From Carnobacterium_A antarcticum (GTDB lineage: Bacteria; Bacillota; Bacilli; Lactobacillales; Carnobacteriaceae), in assembly GCF_042658365.1 (NCBI RefSeq), contig NZ_JBHSQC010000006.1: a stretch of 64,000 bases of DNA; one strand, given 5' to 3'. Every line of letters begins with the position of its first letter. Position 1 is the first letter of the stretch. The notes beneath the pieces are model-generated. The model made no database searches and had not been told where the DNA came from. It saw only the letters and a program-made list of their open reading frames with translations. The position numbers were made by a program, and so were the translations under genes. Below, in pieces: positions 41,371 to 51,321 of the stretch.

Positions 41371-43740
41371 TTAAGATTTGAATTCAACGATCGTGGCTCC
41401 GTTTCCACCTTGATTTGCCGGTGCATAACCAAAACTTTTTACGGAACGGTGTTTTTTCAATGCTTCCGTCACTGCTTGTCTGATTGCACCCGTTCCTTTA
41501 CCATGCACGATGGTAACTTGCGGATAGTTTGCTAACAATGCTGCATCCAAATAACGGTCTAATTCAGCTAAAGCATCTTCATAACGCTCCCCGCGTAAAT
41601 CTAATTGAGGAGAAACATGACTGTTTGACGATGAACGAACTGAAGCAACCATCCGGCGAGTCGGCTCTTTTTCAGGTGCTGTTAATGTTAAATCACTTTC
41701 TTTGATTTTCATTTTCAACATACCCATTTGAACGACCCACTGATGGTTATCCGCTTTTTCTACTAACGTACCTTTTTGTCCAAATGAGGTCACTTGGACA
41801 TCATCTCCAACTTTGAAAGATTGTTGTTTTTTAGCTTTTTTCAAAACTTTATTTTTAGCTAGTTTTTCTTCATGACGCAAATTAGAGATATTCGTTTTAG
41901 CATCAATTAATTCATGCTCTTTTACTCCACCATCATAAGGCAGTTGCAGTTGTTTTTTACGCAAATCCGTTATAATTTGTTCCGCTTCTTCTTGGGTGTC
42001 TTCAACCAGTGCGTTGGCTTTTTCACGCGCTTTTTTCAGCAGTTCTTCGCGTTCACTATAAAACTGTTGGACCGCCGTTTGAAGGTCAGCGTGTAATTGT
42101 TCCGCTTCGTCTACATAATGGCGTACTTCAAGGTATTCTGTTTCTGCCATTTTCCGACGATTTTCTAAATCCGTGATCATTTCATTTAAATCCTGGCTTT
42201 CGGAATCAATCAGTTGGCGTGCCGATTCGATGACATCATTGCCTAAACCTAAGCGTTTAGAGATTTCAAAAGCATTGCTGCGGCCCGGTACACCGATCAA
42301 TAAACGGTAAGTTGGGCTCAACGTATCGACATTAAATTCCATACTTGCATTAATGGTTGCTGGACGGTTATAGCCGTAAGCTTTCAATTCTGGGTAATGA
42401 GAGGTTACCATCACGTAGCTGCCGATAGACCCGATTTTGTCCAGTATGGCTATGGCTAATGCAGCTCCTTCTTGCGGATCTGTTCCAGCTCCGAGTTCAT
42501 CAAAAATCACCAAACTATTGCTATCGATCCGCTCTAAAACGGAAACAATATTAGTCATATGTGAAGAAAACGTACTTAAGCTTTGTTCAATCGATTGTTC
42601 ATCACCAATATCTGCAAAAACTTCAGTGAATAATCCCATTTGACTTCCCTCAGCTACTGGCAGTTGCAGTCCTGATTGACCCATCAATTGCAACAAACCT
42701 AGCGTTTTCAAGATAATCGTTTTCCCGCCTGTATTTGGTCCGGTAATGATCACGGCTTGATGTTCGCCGCCAATCAAAATATCATTAGCTACTACAGTTT
42801 CAGGGTTTAACATCGGGTGACGGGCACTTAACAGCTTCACATCATTAGTTTCACTAATAAGCGGACGTGTCGCTTCAATGCTTTTACCGTAACTCGCTTT
42901 AGCTCCGACAAAATCTAACTTGCCTAATAAAAACATATTATTTAAAATCTCATTGCCGTAAGGTGCAATTTCATTCGAAATTTCAGCTAGGATCCGGTCG
43001 ATTTCTTGACGTTCTTCGATCTGCAATTGACGCAGACGATTATTTAAATCTACTACGACTTGCGGTTCAATAAATAGTGTTTGCCCAGTTGAACTTTGAT
43101 CGTGGACTACGCCGCCAAATTGTTTACGGTGCTCAGGTTTGACGGGAATAACATACCGATCATTCCTCATCGTAACCACAGCGTCTGTCAAATATTGGGC
43201 ATTTTTCCCGCGCACCAGACTGTCTAATTTTTCACGAATCGCACTTTCTCCACGCTTGATTCCTGAACGGATCCCTCTTAAAGCCGGGCTGGCGTCATCC
43301 AGTACATTACCGTCTTCATCTACTGTTTCTCGAATTTGTTGGTTTAGCGTTGGAGTAGTGATAAAGTTATCGGCTACTTGATATAAGGTATTCAATTCAA
43401 TGCCCGTTTCGTTCAGTGTCTCAAAAAAACGGCTTACTTCAGAAGTAGTCCGTAAAATCTTGCCGATTTGAGCAACTTCCAATCCGTTTAATGAAGCACC
43501 GATCTCCAATCGTTTCAAATGTGGACGAACATTTTGTAATCTTGGAATCGGCATACCTCCGCGCAAACGCAAAATAGTTGCGCCATCTTCTGTTTCATCT
43601 TGCCACTTCATTACGTCTTCTATAGAAGTTGATGGTTTTAACTCCATCACTTGTTCTTTTCCTAAATCAGAAGCTGTAAAACCAGCCATCGTTTGAATGA
43701 TTTTAGTAAATTCAAGCGTTTTGAATATTTTTTTATTCAT
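41371..43740 (-). CDS. mutS2: MutS2 (RqcU-type) ATPase with Smr domain
   Basis: The 789-residue protein has a MutS core/lever region, an ATPase domain with Walker A VIITGPNTGGKTIILKTLG, Walker B NSLVIFDELGAGTDPQEG and the signature STFSSHMTN, a long coiled coil (about 510-640), a KOW-like segment (VGDDVQVTSFGQKGTL) and a C-terminal Smr nuclease domain (LDLRGERYEDALAELDRYLDAALL, VTIVHGKGTGAIRQAV). MutS2 lacks the mismatch-recognition domain; family members suppress recombination or act on collided ribosomes. The ATG at 43740 has GAGGTGGGAAAC; the upstream frame to 43803 is non-coding. Confidence 0.95.
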   Translation of the reverse strand: MNKKIFKTLEFTKIIQTMAGFTASDLGKEQVMELKPSTSIEDVMKWQDETEDGATILRLRGGMPIPRLQNVRPHLKRLEIGASLNGLEVAQIGKILRTTSEVSRFFETLNETGIELNTLYQVADNFITTPTLNQQIRETVDEDGNVLDDASPALRGIRSGIKRGESAIREKLDSLVRGKNAQYLTDAVVTMRNDRYVIPVKPEHRKQFGGVVHDQSSTGQTLFIEPQVVVDLNNRLRQLQIEERQEIDRILAEISNEIAPYGNEILNNMFLLGKLDFVGAKASYGKSIEATRPLISETNDVKLLSARHPMLNPETVVANDILIGGEHQAVIITGPNTGGKTIILKTLGLLQLMGQSGLQLPVAEGSQMGLFTEVFADIGDEQSIEQSLSTFSSHMTNIVSVLERIDSNSLVIFDELGAGTDPQEGAALAIAILDKIGSIGSYVMVTSHYPELKAYGYNRPATINASMEFNVDTLSPTYRLLIGVPGRSNAFEISKRLGLGNDVIESARQLIDSESQDLNEMITDLENRRKMAETEYLEVRHYVDEAEQLHADLQTAVQQFYSEREELLKKAREKANALVEDTQEEAEQIITDLRKKQLQLPYDGGVKEHELIDAKTNISNLRHEEKLAKNKVLKKAKKQQSFKVGDDVQVTSFGQKGTLVEKADNHQWVVQMGMLKMKIKESDLTLTAPEKEPTRRMVASVRSSSNSHVSPQLDLRGERYEDALAELDRYLDAALLANYPQVTIVHGKGTGAIRQAVTEALKKHRSVKSFGYAPANQGGNGATIVEFKS

Positions 43741-43864
43741 GTTTCCCACCTCTTTCTTAAAGGTCTTTCTGCTGACTAGAATAGATGGCAAGAAACCGTC
43801 CACACATAAAAAATGCAGAACGATTTCTTAAGTGGAACTATTCATTTATTATTGCTGAGAATAC

Positions 43865-44413
43865 TTAAGCGGCAGTCCCGATCCACCAATCGTAAATTTG
43901 TTGCGATAATACTGGTGTTTTTTCAACGATCGTACTTGCCAAAGAGCTGTTGCTGAACGCTGTTTGAACGCTGTCCATCGGCAGCATGGTCAATAATACA
44001 AGAATCAAAAAGATTCCTACGTAAGTGACCGCAAAAGCTAAAGCAGCACCACCGAGCGTATTTAATTGCTTTAATACAGGTATGAACATTATTGAATTTA
44101 ACAAGCCGCCGATAAAACGAGTCAACAGCCAGCCAATGAACAAAATCAAGACAAAAGCAATTCCATTATAAAATGCTTGATCTAAATTAAAGCCTATTGT
44201 TTGATTGTAAAATAAAAATTGACTGTTTTCAGCTGCTGCCGGATAAGGTATCAATAGTTCCAAGTGTGAACCTAACTCTTTATAATAGCGGCCTGCTACG
44301 ATATAAGCAGCAACATAGCCTACCGTCATTACAAGTTGCAAAAGCAATCCTCTTCTAGCTCCGCCATATACTCCAATTGCTAAAATCACTATTATTGCTA
44401 TCGTCATTAACAT
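43865..44413 (-). CDS. cvpA: CvpA family membrane protein
   Basis: The 182-residue protein has about four membrane helices and the CvpA pattern (IVILAIGVYGGARRGLLLQLVMTVGYVAAYIVAGRYY at the N-terminus, RFIGGLLNSIMFIPVLKQLNTLGGAALAFAVTYVGIFLILVLL in the middle). The E. coli homologue is needed for colicin V production; in Firmicutes its role is unknown, although it sits with zapA and mutS2. It follows zapA by 34 bases. Confidence 0.88.
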   Translation of the reverse strand: MLMTIAIIVILAIGVYGGARRGLLLQLVMTVGYVAAYIVAGRYYKELGSHLELLIPYPAAAENSQFLFYNQTIGFNLDQAFYNGIAFVLILFIGWLLTRFIGGLLNSIMFIPVLKQLNTLGGAALAFAVTYVGIFLILVLLTMLPMDSVQTAFSNSSLASTIVEKTPVLSQQIYDWWIGTAA

Positions 44414-44447
44414 CTTTTCACCCTTTTCGCTCAGGATAATAGCGTCT

Positions 44448-44726
44448 TTATTCCTGAATCTCTTTTAATTTCAACTCTAATTCATCTAGTTGATTTTGCA
44501 TTTCCATCATTTTAATTTGCATTTCAAGTTGGTCTGAGACAGCATTAACCGCTGCTAGCACAGCGCGTCTCTCTGGATCCAAATCCTTTGATAATGATTC
44601 AATTTGACGCATTTGTTCATCTACCGTTTCGGCTACCATTTTCAAATGGACTTCAGGTCTCGAACCAATGATCGTGTAGGATTTCCCTGCAATGGTTGCT
44701 TTATACCTAATTTTATTTTGAGACAT
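44448..44726 (-). CDS. zapA: Cell division protein ZapA
   Basis: This 92-residue ZapA has an N-terminal globular segment IRYKATIAGKSYTIIGSRPEVHLKMVAETVDEQM and a C-terminal coiled coil (AVSDQLEMQIKMMEMQNQLDELELKLKEIQ). It bundles FtsZ filaments at the division site. Size and order (divergent from rnhC, first before cvpA-mutS2) are normal for Firmicutes. AGGAGGAGTTGCA precedes the ATG. Confidence 0.93.
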   Translation of the reverse strand: MSQNKIRYKATIAGKSYTIIGSRPEVHLKMVAETVDEQMRQIESLSKDLDPERRAVLAAVNAVSDQLEMQIKMMEMQNQLDELELKLKEIQE

Positions 44727-45029
44727 TGCAACTCCTCCTAAAAATTACATTTCCCTTATTTTACCATGAAAGTCATAGGAGTAACACTTTTTTCAGGTAT
44801 CTTTTTGGTTTTTCATCAACATCGATTCTCGTAACTCTGAAAAAAAAGAAATTCTGCTCAAGAATGACTTAAAAGCGGGTTGACTTCTCCGCTGATCACC
44901 AGCCTATGTTATAATAAACAACGTATTCTCTCCTGTTCCTAGCTAGCGTTTCTTGATATGCTCTAGAGAACTGCAACAAAATATATAGACCCACTTTTTA
45001 ATTTACGCTAGAAAGGATAGTACCCATAT
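44727..45029. other. Divergent promoter region zapA / rnhC
   Basis: No gene. On the plus strand an extended -10 TGTTATAAT (44907-44915) lies 115 bases before rnhC, leaving a fairly long leader with no recognisable structure. On the minus strand TAAAAT near 44760 preceded by TGG may serve zapA. Confidence 0.5.
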
Positions 45030-45965
45030 ATGGCAAACGAAGTGCTAACGGTTTCTCCAAAAACCTTACAAGAAATGAAACAATATTATGAAGATTATTT
45101 AAAACCCAAAACACCACCAGGCGGAAAATTTGCTGCTAAAAAAGCAACCGTCAACATTACAGCGTACAATTCTGGAAAGGTTTTATTCCAAGGACAGACA
45201 GCACAACAAGAAGCTGCGCTTTGGATAAGCAAAGCAGTGCAATCCATTCCTGGAAAAGCTAAAAAAAATACTCCTTCTCTGAATACCCCTTTACCAAAAG
45301 GCTTTAATACTTGGTCTGTCATTGGCAGTGACGAAGTCGGAAACGGCAGTTACTTCGGACCGTTGACTGTAGTGGCTGCTTATGTCGATAAATCACAATT
45401 GCCTTTATTAAAAGAATTAGGTGTTCGTGATTCAAAAGATATGAAAGACCCAGAAATTATACGAGTCGCAAAAGATTTGGTCACTTTTTTACCTCATAGT
45501 TTGCTGAATGTAATGCCTCAAAAATACAATGCGATTCAACCGACTATGACACAAGGAAAAATGAAAGCCGTGCTCCATAATCAAGCATTGGGACACGTCT
45601 TAATGAAGATCCAACCTGTTGTACCAGAGGCCATTTTAATCGATCAGTTTGAATTGCCTGCAACTTATTTTAAACACATTCAAGATCAACCCAATCAAAT
45701 TAAAGAATCGGTTTATTTTCAAACTAAAGGCGAAGGCCATCATTTAGCTGTAGCTGCTGCTTCGATCATTGCACGTTTTGCTTTTTTAAAAGGGTTAGAA
45801 GACATGTCAGCTGAGACTGGCCTTCGGATACCGTCTGGAGCTGGCAGTAATGTCGATTTAGTTGCTGCTAAATTATTAAAACGAGGCGGATTATCTCTCT
45901 TAGGCAAATATGCCAAATTGCATTTTGCCAATACTCAAAAAGCTCAAAAAATAGCTGGTTTTTAA
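45030..45965 (+). CDS. rnhC: Ribonuclease HIII
   Basis: The 311-residue RNase HIII removes RNA from RNA:DNA hybrids. It has an N-terminal TBP-like substrate-binding domain (VNITAYNSGKVLFQGQTAQQEAALW) and a catalytic domain with GSDEVGNGSYFGPLTVVAAYV (the DEVG motif holding the first acidic residues), GVRDSKDMKD and ILIDQFELP, the third Asp. Length is typical. It is divergent from zapA as in many Firmicutes. Confidence 0.95.
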   Translation: MANEVLTVSPKTLQEMKQYYEDYLKPKTPPGGKFAAKKATVNITAYNSGKVLFQGQTAQQEAALWISKAVQSIPGKAKKNTPSLNTPLPKGFNTWSVIGSDEVGNGSYFGPLTVVAAYVDKSQLPLLKELGVRDSKDMKDPEIIRVAKDLVTFLPHSLLNVMPQKYNAIQPTMTQGKMKAVLHNQALGHVLMKIQPVVPEAILIDQFELPATYFKHIQDQPNQIKESVYFQTKGEGHHLAVAAASIIARFAFLKGLEDMSAETGLRIPSGAGSNVDLVAAKLLKRGGLSLLGKYAKLHFANTQKAQKIAGF

Positions 45966-45998
45966 CCATTCCTTTAGACCAATAAAAAGGGAGTGAGA

Positions 45999-46092
45999 CA
46001 AAAAGCGTTTAGACCCGAATCTTCTACTTCGCATACCGTATCNNNNNNNNNNTGAGCATTATTCGTGAAGTGGACGTCGGGTCTGCTTTTTG
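45999..46092. repeat. Long imperfect inverted repeat containing the assembly gap
   Basis: CAAAAAGC then AGACCCGA (45999-46018) is mirrored by TCGGGTCT then GCTTTTTG (46077-46092), with weaker pairing further in (CTACTTCGCATA against TATTCGTGAAGT). Ten N's (46043-46052) sit near the loop, so its true length is unknown. Confidence 0.7.
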
Positions 46093-46125
46093 GAACACGT
46101 TCTAGAATAAATATTCGGATATGCA

Positions 46126-46160
46126 AAAAAGGTTGGGACTTTTGTCCCAACCTCTTTTTA
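46126..46160 (-). terminator. Bidirectional terminator, rnhC / amino-acid exchanger
   Basis: GGTTGGGAC pairs with GTCCCAACC around four T's, with A-run on one side and T-run on the other. Confidence 0.83.
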
Positions 46161-47480
46161 AATTTTCTGATTTTTTTTAGTACAATAAAGGTAAACTGGA
46201 ATACCAGACAACGTCAATACTATTCCAAGCAATGCATTTTGAGGCTGAACGATAAGCGTATTGATAATAATGTAACTTCCGCCAATAATGGCAATTAAAG
46301 GAATGATCGGATAAAAAGGAACACGATAGGGCCTTTTAATATGCGGCTGCGTTTTTCGCAAGATGATAACCGCCACAAATGTTAAGGTCGTAAATGTCCA
46401 AATGACAAAAACAATCAAATCTGTCAATTGGTTAAATTGACCTGTTAAAATCATAATGATTGAAATAGCTAGAATAACTAAACCGCCATTTACAGGCATA
46501 TTCGTTCCTTTAGTTAATTTGCTAAACCAGTTACTAAAGGGCAATAATTTTTGAGTAGCTAATACATAAGGAATACGGATACCAGAGATGATATACCCGT
46601 TCATTCCTCCAAAAACAGAAATCAAGATGCCGATAGTCACCAATTTGCCACCGAACTCACCGAATAAGTGAGACGCTACTAAAGCTGCTGGGGTATTGGT
46701 GCCTGCCAATTGTGTGCTGTCCAGAACAAATAAATAAGCCACATTGATCATTAAATAAACGGACATGACGATCGATAATCCTCCGACAATTACTTTAGGC
46801 AGCATTTTTCCCGGATTTTTCATTTCTCCTGCCAATGCTCCTACGTTGATCCAACCATCATAAGCGAACAAGGTCGCCACTAAAGCAGAACCCAAGCTAG
46901 TCGCAACAGGATGACTTTCCATTGAAAAAGGAATCAATCGAATCGTCCCTCCCCCTGGATAAGATAATCCTGCAATAATAATAACTGCGATCGGAATCAA
47001 TTTTAATAGAGTAGCGGCCGTTTGGAGTCGTCCGCTGTATTTCGTTCCCATAAAATTAATGGCCATTACAAACATCGCTGTTACAATAGCGATCGGGGCA
47101 ATAACGTGATCAGGTAAATCAAATAAACTGCTGACTTGCGTTCCAAAAATAATAGCTAAAGCGCCAAAATTGGCTGGATAATAAATAATCATTTGAGCCC
47201 ATCCTACTAAAAAACCAAGCCATCTTCCATAAACCTTTTCCAAATAAATCATCATGCCGCCTGTTTCAGGATAAATGGTCCCAATCTCTGCAACCGTTAA
47301 ACCACCCGCAATCGTGATGATCCCTCCAATGAACCAAGCCAGCAGCCCTAAACCTGGCGCTCCTGATGCACTATAAACAGCAGTCGGCTTGAAAAAAATT
47401 CCTGCTCCAATAACGGTTCCGACTACGACTGTTAAAGCTGTGAGTCCTGTAACTTCTTTTTTTAACTGTTTAGGTTCCAT
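46158..47480 (-). CDS. steT: APC-family amino acid permease (SteT/LAT-like exchanger)
   Basis: The 440-residue membrane protein has about 12 helices and the APC superfamily start TALTVVVGTVIGAGIFFKPTAVYSASGAPGLGLLAWFIGG. The pattern GGMMIYLEKVYGRWLGFLVGWAQMIIYYPA and the long segment FAYDGWINVGALAGEMKNPGKMLPK are close to the LAT-type subgroup to which the B. subtilis serine/threonine exchanger SteT belongs. Substrate is inferred and other neutral amino acids are possible. The ATG at 47480 has AAGGAGATAAAGAA; an upstream ATG at 47516 is less likely. Single gene. Confidence 0.85.
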   Translation of the reverse strand: MEPKQLKKEVTGLTALTVVVGTVIGAGIFFKPTAVYSASGAPGLGLLAWFIGGIITIAGGLTVAEIGTIYPETGGMMIYLEKVYGRWLGFLVGWAQMIIYYPANFGALAIIFGTQVSSLFDLPDHVIAPIAIVTAMFVMAINFMGTKYSGRLQTAATLLKLIPIAVIIIAGLSYPGGGTIRLIPFSMESHPVATSLGSALVATLFAYDGWINVGALAGEMKNPGKMLPKVIVGGLSIVMSVYLMINVAYLFVLDSTQLAGTNTPAALVASHLFGEFGGKLVTIGILISVFGGMNGYIISGIRIPYVLATQKLLPFSNWFSKLTKGTNMPVNGGLVILAISIIMILTGQFNQLTDLIVFVIWTFTTLTFVAVIILRKTQPHIKRPYRVPFYPIIPLIAIIGGSYIIINTLIVQPQNALLGIVLTLSGIPVYLYCTKKNQKI

Positions 47481-47803
47481 TTCTTTATCTCCTTGCTTTT
47501 TAAAATTGCATTTCACTAGTTTACCATATGCTTTTTACCCCGACTATCCTTTTCCGTCTCAAAAGCGAATCTTTACAGGTATAAAAAGCTGGCGACAGAC
47601 AGAACTGATAATACCAAAGCAAAACAAACAACTATCGCTTGGCTTGTTTTCCTTTTCGAACATTTAAAACAACTGATTTCAGTAGCAGTAGATAGACTTC
47701 ACAACAGAATTTGCTGCACATTTTCACAATAATAAAGGCTGAGAAAAAAGGGATATACCCGTTTTTCTCAGCCTTATTTTTTTACTAATCAAATGAAATC
47801 TTC
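47481..47803 (-). terminator. Intergenic region holding the pheT terminator
   Basis: The only clear element is a hairpin at 47738-47785: AAGGCTGAGAAAAAC pairs with its complement and runs into T's on the minus strand, ending pheST. The remaining 250 bases upstream of the exchanger gene show no gene or known RNA. Confidence 0.7.
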
Positions 47804-50221
47804 TTACCTGACGACCACGTGATACGTTTCAATTAAAGCCGTTGTTACTTTTTCAAATGCTTTAGTGACTTCTTCTTCGACTAAAGTATCTGCAGGATTT
47901 AAATAAGATAATGTATACGCCAATGATTTTTTACCAGCTTCAATGTTGCTGCCTTGGTAAATATCAAACAACCGTACACCAGTCAAATACTTGCCGCCTT
48001 TTTCAAGAATCAAATCAGTCAATTGTTGGTTGGTTACCGTTTCTTCGACTAATAATGCAATATCGCGCGTCATGCCTGGATATTTTGGAATCCCAGCATA
48101 AATCGTCGGATGTTTATCTGCGTCTGCAATGGCCTGCAAATTAAGTTCAAAAGCATACGTTTCTTTCAACTCATAAGCTTTAGCCGTTAAAGGATGCAGT
48201 TGTCCGATAAAACCAATTTCTTTTTCACCCAAGTAAATCGCCGCAGTGCGGCCTGGATGCATACCTTCGCGGTTTTCATCAGCAACAAACGTTACCGCTT
48301 CTGTTAAACCGTAAGTGGCAACTAAGCCTTCAAGAATACCTTTGATGTCAAAGAAATTCACTTTAGGCGCTTTCCCCTGCCAATTGCTGTCTTTCAAAGA
48401 GCCGGTCAGTACACCAGATAAATGATCTTCTTCCAATGGCAATAACTGCCCATCTTCTTGATAGAAAACATGACCTATTTCATAAAGTGCCACGTCCGCA
48501 TTTTTCCGGGCAATATTGTAGTGAGTATTATCCAATAAGCCGCTCAATAGGTTCATGCGCAATGTGCTGCGATCTTCGCTCATTGGCATCTCTATTTGGG
48601 TCATTTGGCTTTCACGCAACATAAATTGACTCGCTTTTTCAGGCGTTGTCAAAACATAACTGATGGCTTGTGACAGCCCTGCTCCCTCTAAATAATGTCT
48701 CGTATGGCGAATTAACCGCTGTTTGTCATTTAGTTTTCCAGGAACAGATTCAGTCGTCGGCAGAGTAGACGGTAAATTATCGTAACCATAAATGCGCGCT
48801 ACTTCTTCTACCAAATCAGCTTCAATCGCAATATCCCAACGACGCGGCGGAACAGCTACTTCAAACAAACCATTTGTTTCAGTAGATTTGAAACCAAGAC
48901 GATCAAAAATTGCTGTTACTTCTTCAGCGGTGATTTCAGTGCCTAAAGAGCGGTTCAATTTATCTAACGTAATGCTGACAACACAATCTTTTGCTTCAAC
49001 TGTATTCTCTGAAGCCTTGCCGGTTACCACAGTGCCGCCCGCTAATTCAGCTATTAAAGCAGCCGCATGGTCTCCAGCGGTCATAATGGTGGCATGGTTG
49101 ATGCCTTTTTCATACCGGGAACTCGCTTCGCTGCGCAAATTAAATTCTTTAGCCGTTTTACGAATGGCGATTGGCTCAAATAATGCTGCTTCAAGCGCTA
49201 CGTTTACCGTATCTGCTTGGATCTCTGAATCCATTCCGCCCATAACTCCCGCTAAAGCAACCGGTTTTTCACCATTAGTAATGACAATGTTTTCAGGAGA
49301 CAAGTTGCGTTCTTTGCCGTCTAAAGTCGTCAATGCTTCACCATTTTTAGCTCGGCGAACCAGAATTTCCTTAGAGTTTAATCGGTCATAATCAAAAGCA
49401 TGTAAGGGCTGGCCATATTCCAATAAAATATAGTTTGTGATGTCTACAATATTGTTTAATGGACGAATTCCGGCATTCATTAATTTTGTTTGCAGCCATA
49501 ACGGGCTTTCCTCGACCTTGACGTCTTTAATCACTCGGATGTTGTAACTAGGTGTATCTTCACTATTTTCAACCGCTACTTTGATGTAATCTTCAATATT
49601 TTCATCCGTTGTTTCTGTCAAAGTGAACCCTTTGAACATTGGTTTTTGATTGTAAATTGCTCCTACTTCATGGGCGACTCCTCGCATGCTTAAAGCATCG
49701 GCACGGTTAGGTGTGATCGACAATTCTAAAATAGCATCATCCATTGCTAAATAAGGAAACACACTTTCACCAGGAACAGCGTTTTCTGACAAAACATAGA
49801 TGCCTTCAGCATATTGTTTAGGCGTTACTTTTTCAGAATAACCCAACTCTTCCAACGAACAAATCATTCCATTGGAAACTTGTCCGCGCATTTTGCCTTT
49901 TTTGATTTTAACGTTGCCTGTGATTCTTGAACCAGGCAAAGCCACAATGATTTTTTGGCCTGCAGCAATATTCGGTGCTCCACAAACAATTTGTGACAAT
50001 TCTGCTTCGCCGATATCAACTTGACAGACATGTAAATGATCAGAATCTGGATGGTCTATCACTTCTGCTGCATATCCCACGACGATTTTTTTCAAACCTG
50101 CTTCTGGAATAGTCACGTCTTCAATTTCAATACCTGTACGAGACATTTTGTCCGCCAGTTCCTCAGGTGTAATATCTGTTAAATCTAAATATTCTTTTAA
50201 CCATTGATAAGATACGTTCAT
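47804..50221 (-). CDS. pheT: Phenylalanyl-tRNA synthetase beta subunit
   Basis: The 805-residue beta subunit has an N-terminal tRNA-binding OB domain (about 40-150: KIVVGYAAEVIDHPDSDHLHVCQVDIG, QIVCGAPNIAAGQKI), the B3/B4 editing domain (about 200-380), B5 domain (SITLDKLNRSLGTEI), the catalytic-like core and a C-terminal anticodon-binding FDX-ACB domain (YAGIPKYPGMTRDIALLVEE). Full length. It follows pheS with a 4-base gap and works as an alpha2-beta2 enzyme in the cytoplasm, under the same T-box. Confidence 0.97.
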   Translation of the reverse strand: MNVSYQWLKEYLDLTDITPEELADKMSRTGIEIEDVTIPEAGLKKIVVGYAAEVIDHPDSDHLHVCQVDIGEAELSQIVCGAPNIAAGQKIIVALPGSRITGNVKIKKGKMRGQVSNGMICSLEELGYSEKVTPKQYAEGIYVLSENAVPGESVFPYLAMDDAILELSITPNRADALSMRGVAHEVGAIYNQKPMFKGFTLTETTDENIEDYIKVAVENSEDTPSYNIRVIKDVKVEESPLWLQTKLMNAGIRPLNNIVDITNYILLEYGQPLHAFDYDRLNSKEILVRRAKNGEALTTLDGKERNLSPENIVITNGEKPVALAGVMGGMDSEIQADTVNVALEAALFEPIAIRKTAKEFNLRSEASSRYEKGINHATIMTAGDHAAALIAELAGGTVVTGKASENTVEAKDCVVSITLDKLNRSLGTEITAEEVTAIFDRLGFKSTETNGLFEVAVPPRRWDIAIEADLVEEVARIYGYDNLPSTLPTTESVPGKLNDKQRLIRHTRHYLEGAGLSQAISYVLTTPEKASQFMLRESQMTQIEMPMSEDRSTLRMNLLSGLLDNTHYNIARKNADVALYEIGHVFYQEDGQLLPLEEDHLSGVLTGSLKDSNWQGKAPKVNFFDIKGILEGLVATYGLTEAVTFVADENREGMHPGRTAAIYLGEKEIGFIGQLHPLTAKAYELKETYAFELNLQAIADADKHPTIYAGIPKYPGMTRDIALLVEETVTNQQLTDLILEKGGKYLTGVRLFDIYQGSNIEAGKKSLAYTLSYLNPADTLVEEEVTKAFEKVTTALIETYHVVVR

Positions 50222-50225
50222 TATT

Positions 50226-51272
50226 CTACTCCTTCACTTTGAATTGACTTAAGAACCGTACATCATTTTGATAAAAATGACGGATATCGTCAATCGCATA
50301 TTTTAACATCGCGACACGGTCTGGTCCTAAACCAAATGCAAATCCACTGTATTCAGCTGCGTCGATTCCTGACATTTCCAGCACATTCGGGTGAACCATG
50401 CCAGCACCCAATATTTCGATCCAGCCTGTATGTTTACAGACATTACAGCCTTTACCGCCGCATTTGAAACAACTAACATCCACTTCAACCGAAGGCTCAG
50501 TAAAAGGGAAGTAGCTAGGCCGTAGACGAATTTCTCGTTCCGCGCCAAATAGTTTTTTCGCGAAGACTTCTAACGTGCCTTTTAAATCCGCCATTGTAAC
50601 GCCTTTCGAAATTACTAACCCTTCGATTTGGTGAAATTGATGCGAGTGAGTTGCATCATCACTATCGCGACGGTACACTTTTCCTGGACTGATCATTTTT
50701 AATGGTCCTTTAGAGAAATCATGTGTATCCATCGTTCTCGCTTGTACTGGAGAAGTATGGGTCCGCAATAAAACTTCATCCGTAATATAAAAAGTATCTT
50801 GCATATCACGAGCTGGATGATTTTTTGGCAAGTTCATTCGCTCAAAGTTGTAGCTGTCTTCTTCCACTTCGGGCCCTTCAATAATTTGATACCCCATGCC
50901 GATAAACAAATCTTCAATTTCTTCCATGATTTGCGTTAAAACATGAGATTGTCCTTCAGGCACCGGATTTCCAGGTAATGTAACATCAATGGCTTCATTA
51001 GCTAAATCACGATTGATTTTTTCCATTTCCAATACGCCTTTTCGTGCTTCTATCGAAACCGCAATGGCATCACGAATCTCATTAGCCATTGAGCCGACGA
51101 CCGGACGTTCCTCAGCTGAAAGATCCTTCATTCCTCTAAGAACTTCAGTAATTGGGCCCTTTTTACCTAAATAAGCAACACGAACTTGATCCAGCATCGG
51201 CAAGTCGGCAGCTTCTGAAATTTTTGTCAGAGCTTCTTCTTTTAATAAATCTAGTTTATCTTTTAATTCCAT
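50226..51272 (-). CDS. pheS: Phenylalanyl-tRNA synthetase alpha subunit
   Basis: This 348-residue class II synthetase catalytic subunit charges tRNA-Phe. Motif 2 region LLRTHTSPVQARTM and GKVYRRDSDDATHSHQFHQIEGL, and motif 3 FAFGLGPDRVAMLKY, are clear. The four-cysteine insertion CFKCGGKGCNVCKHTGW is present, as in other Firmicutes. The ATG at 51272 (AAAAGGAGAAGAAGC upstream) is right; the frame continues to 51407 but that part is the T-box leader, not protein. Confidence 0.97.
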   Translation of the reverse strand: MELKDKLDLLKEEALTKISEAADLPMLDQVRVAYLGKKGPITEVLRGMKDLSAEERPVVGSMANEIRDAIAVSIEARKGVLEMEKINRDLANEAIDVTLPGNPVPEGQSHVLTQIMEEIEDLFIGMGYQIIEGPEVEEDSYNFERMNLPKNHPARDMQDTFYITDEVLLRTHTSPVQARTMDTHDFSKGPLKMISPGKVYRRDSDDATHSHQFHQIEGLVISKGVTMADLKGTLEVFAKKLFGAEREIRLRPSYFPFTEPSVEVDVSCFKCGGKGCNVCKHTGWIEILGAGMVHPNVLEMSGIDAAEYSGFAFGLGPDRVAMLKYAIDDIRHFYQNDVRFLSQFKVKE

Positions 51273-51321
51273 GCTTCTTCTCCTTTTGACTGCATATTGA
51301 TGTTCAACATTATTTTTAAAC

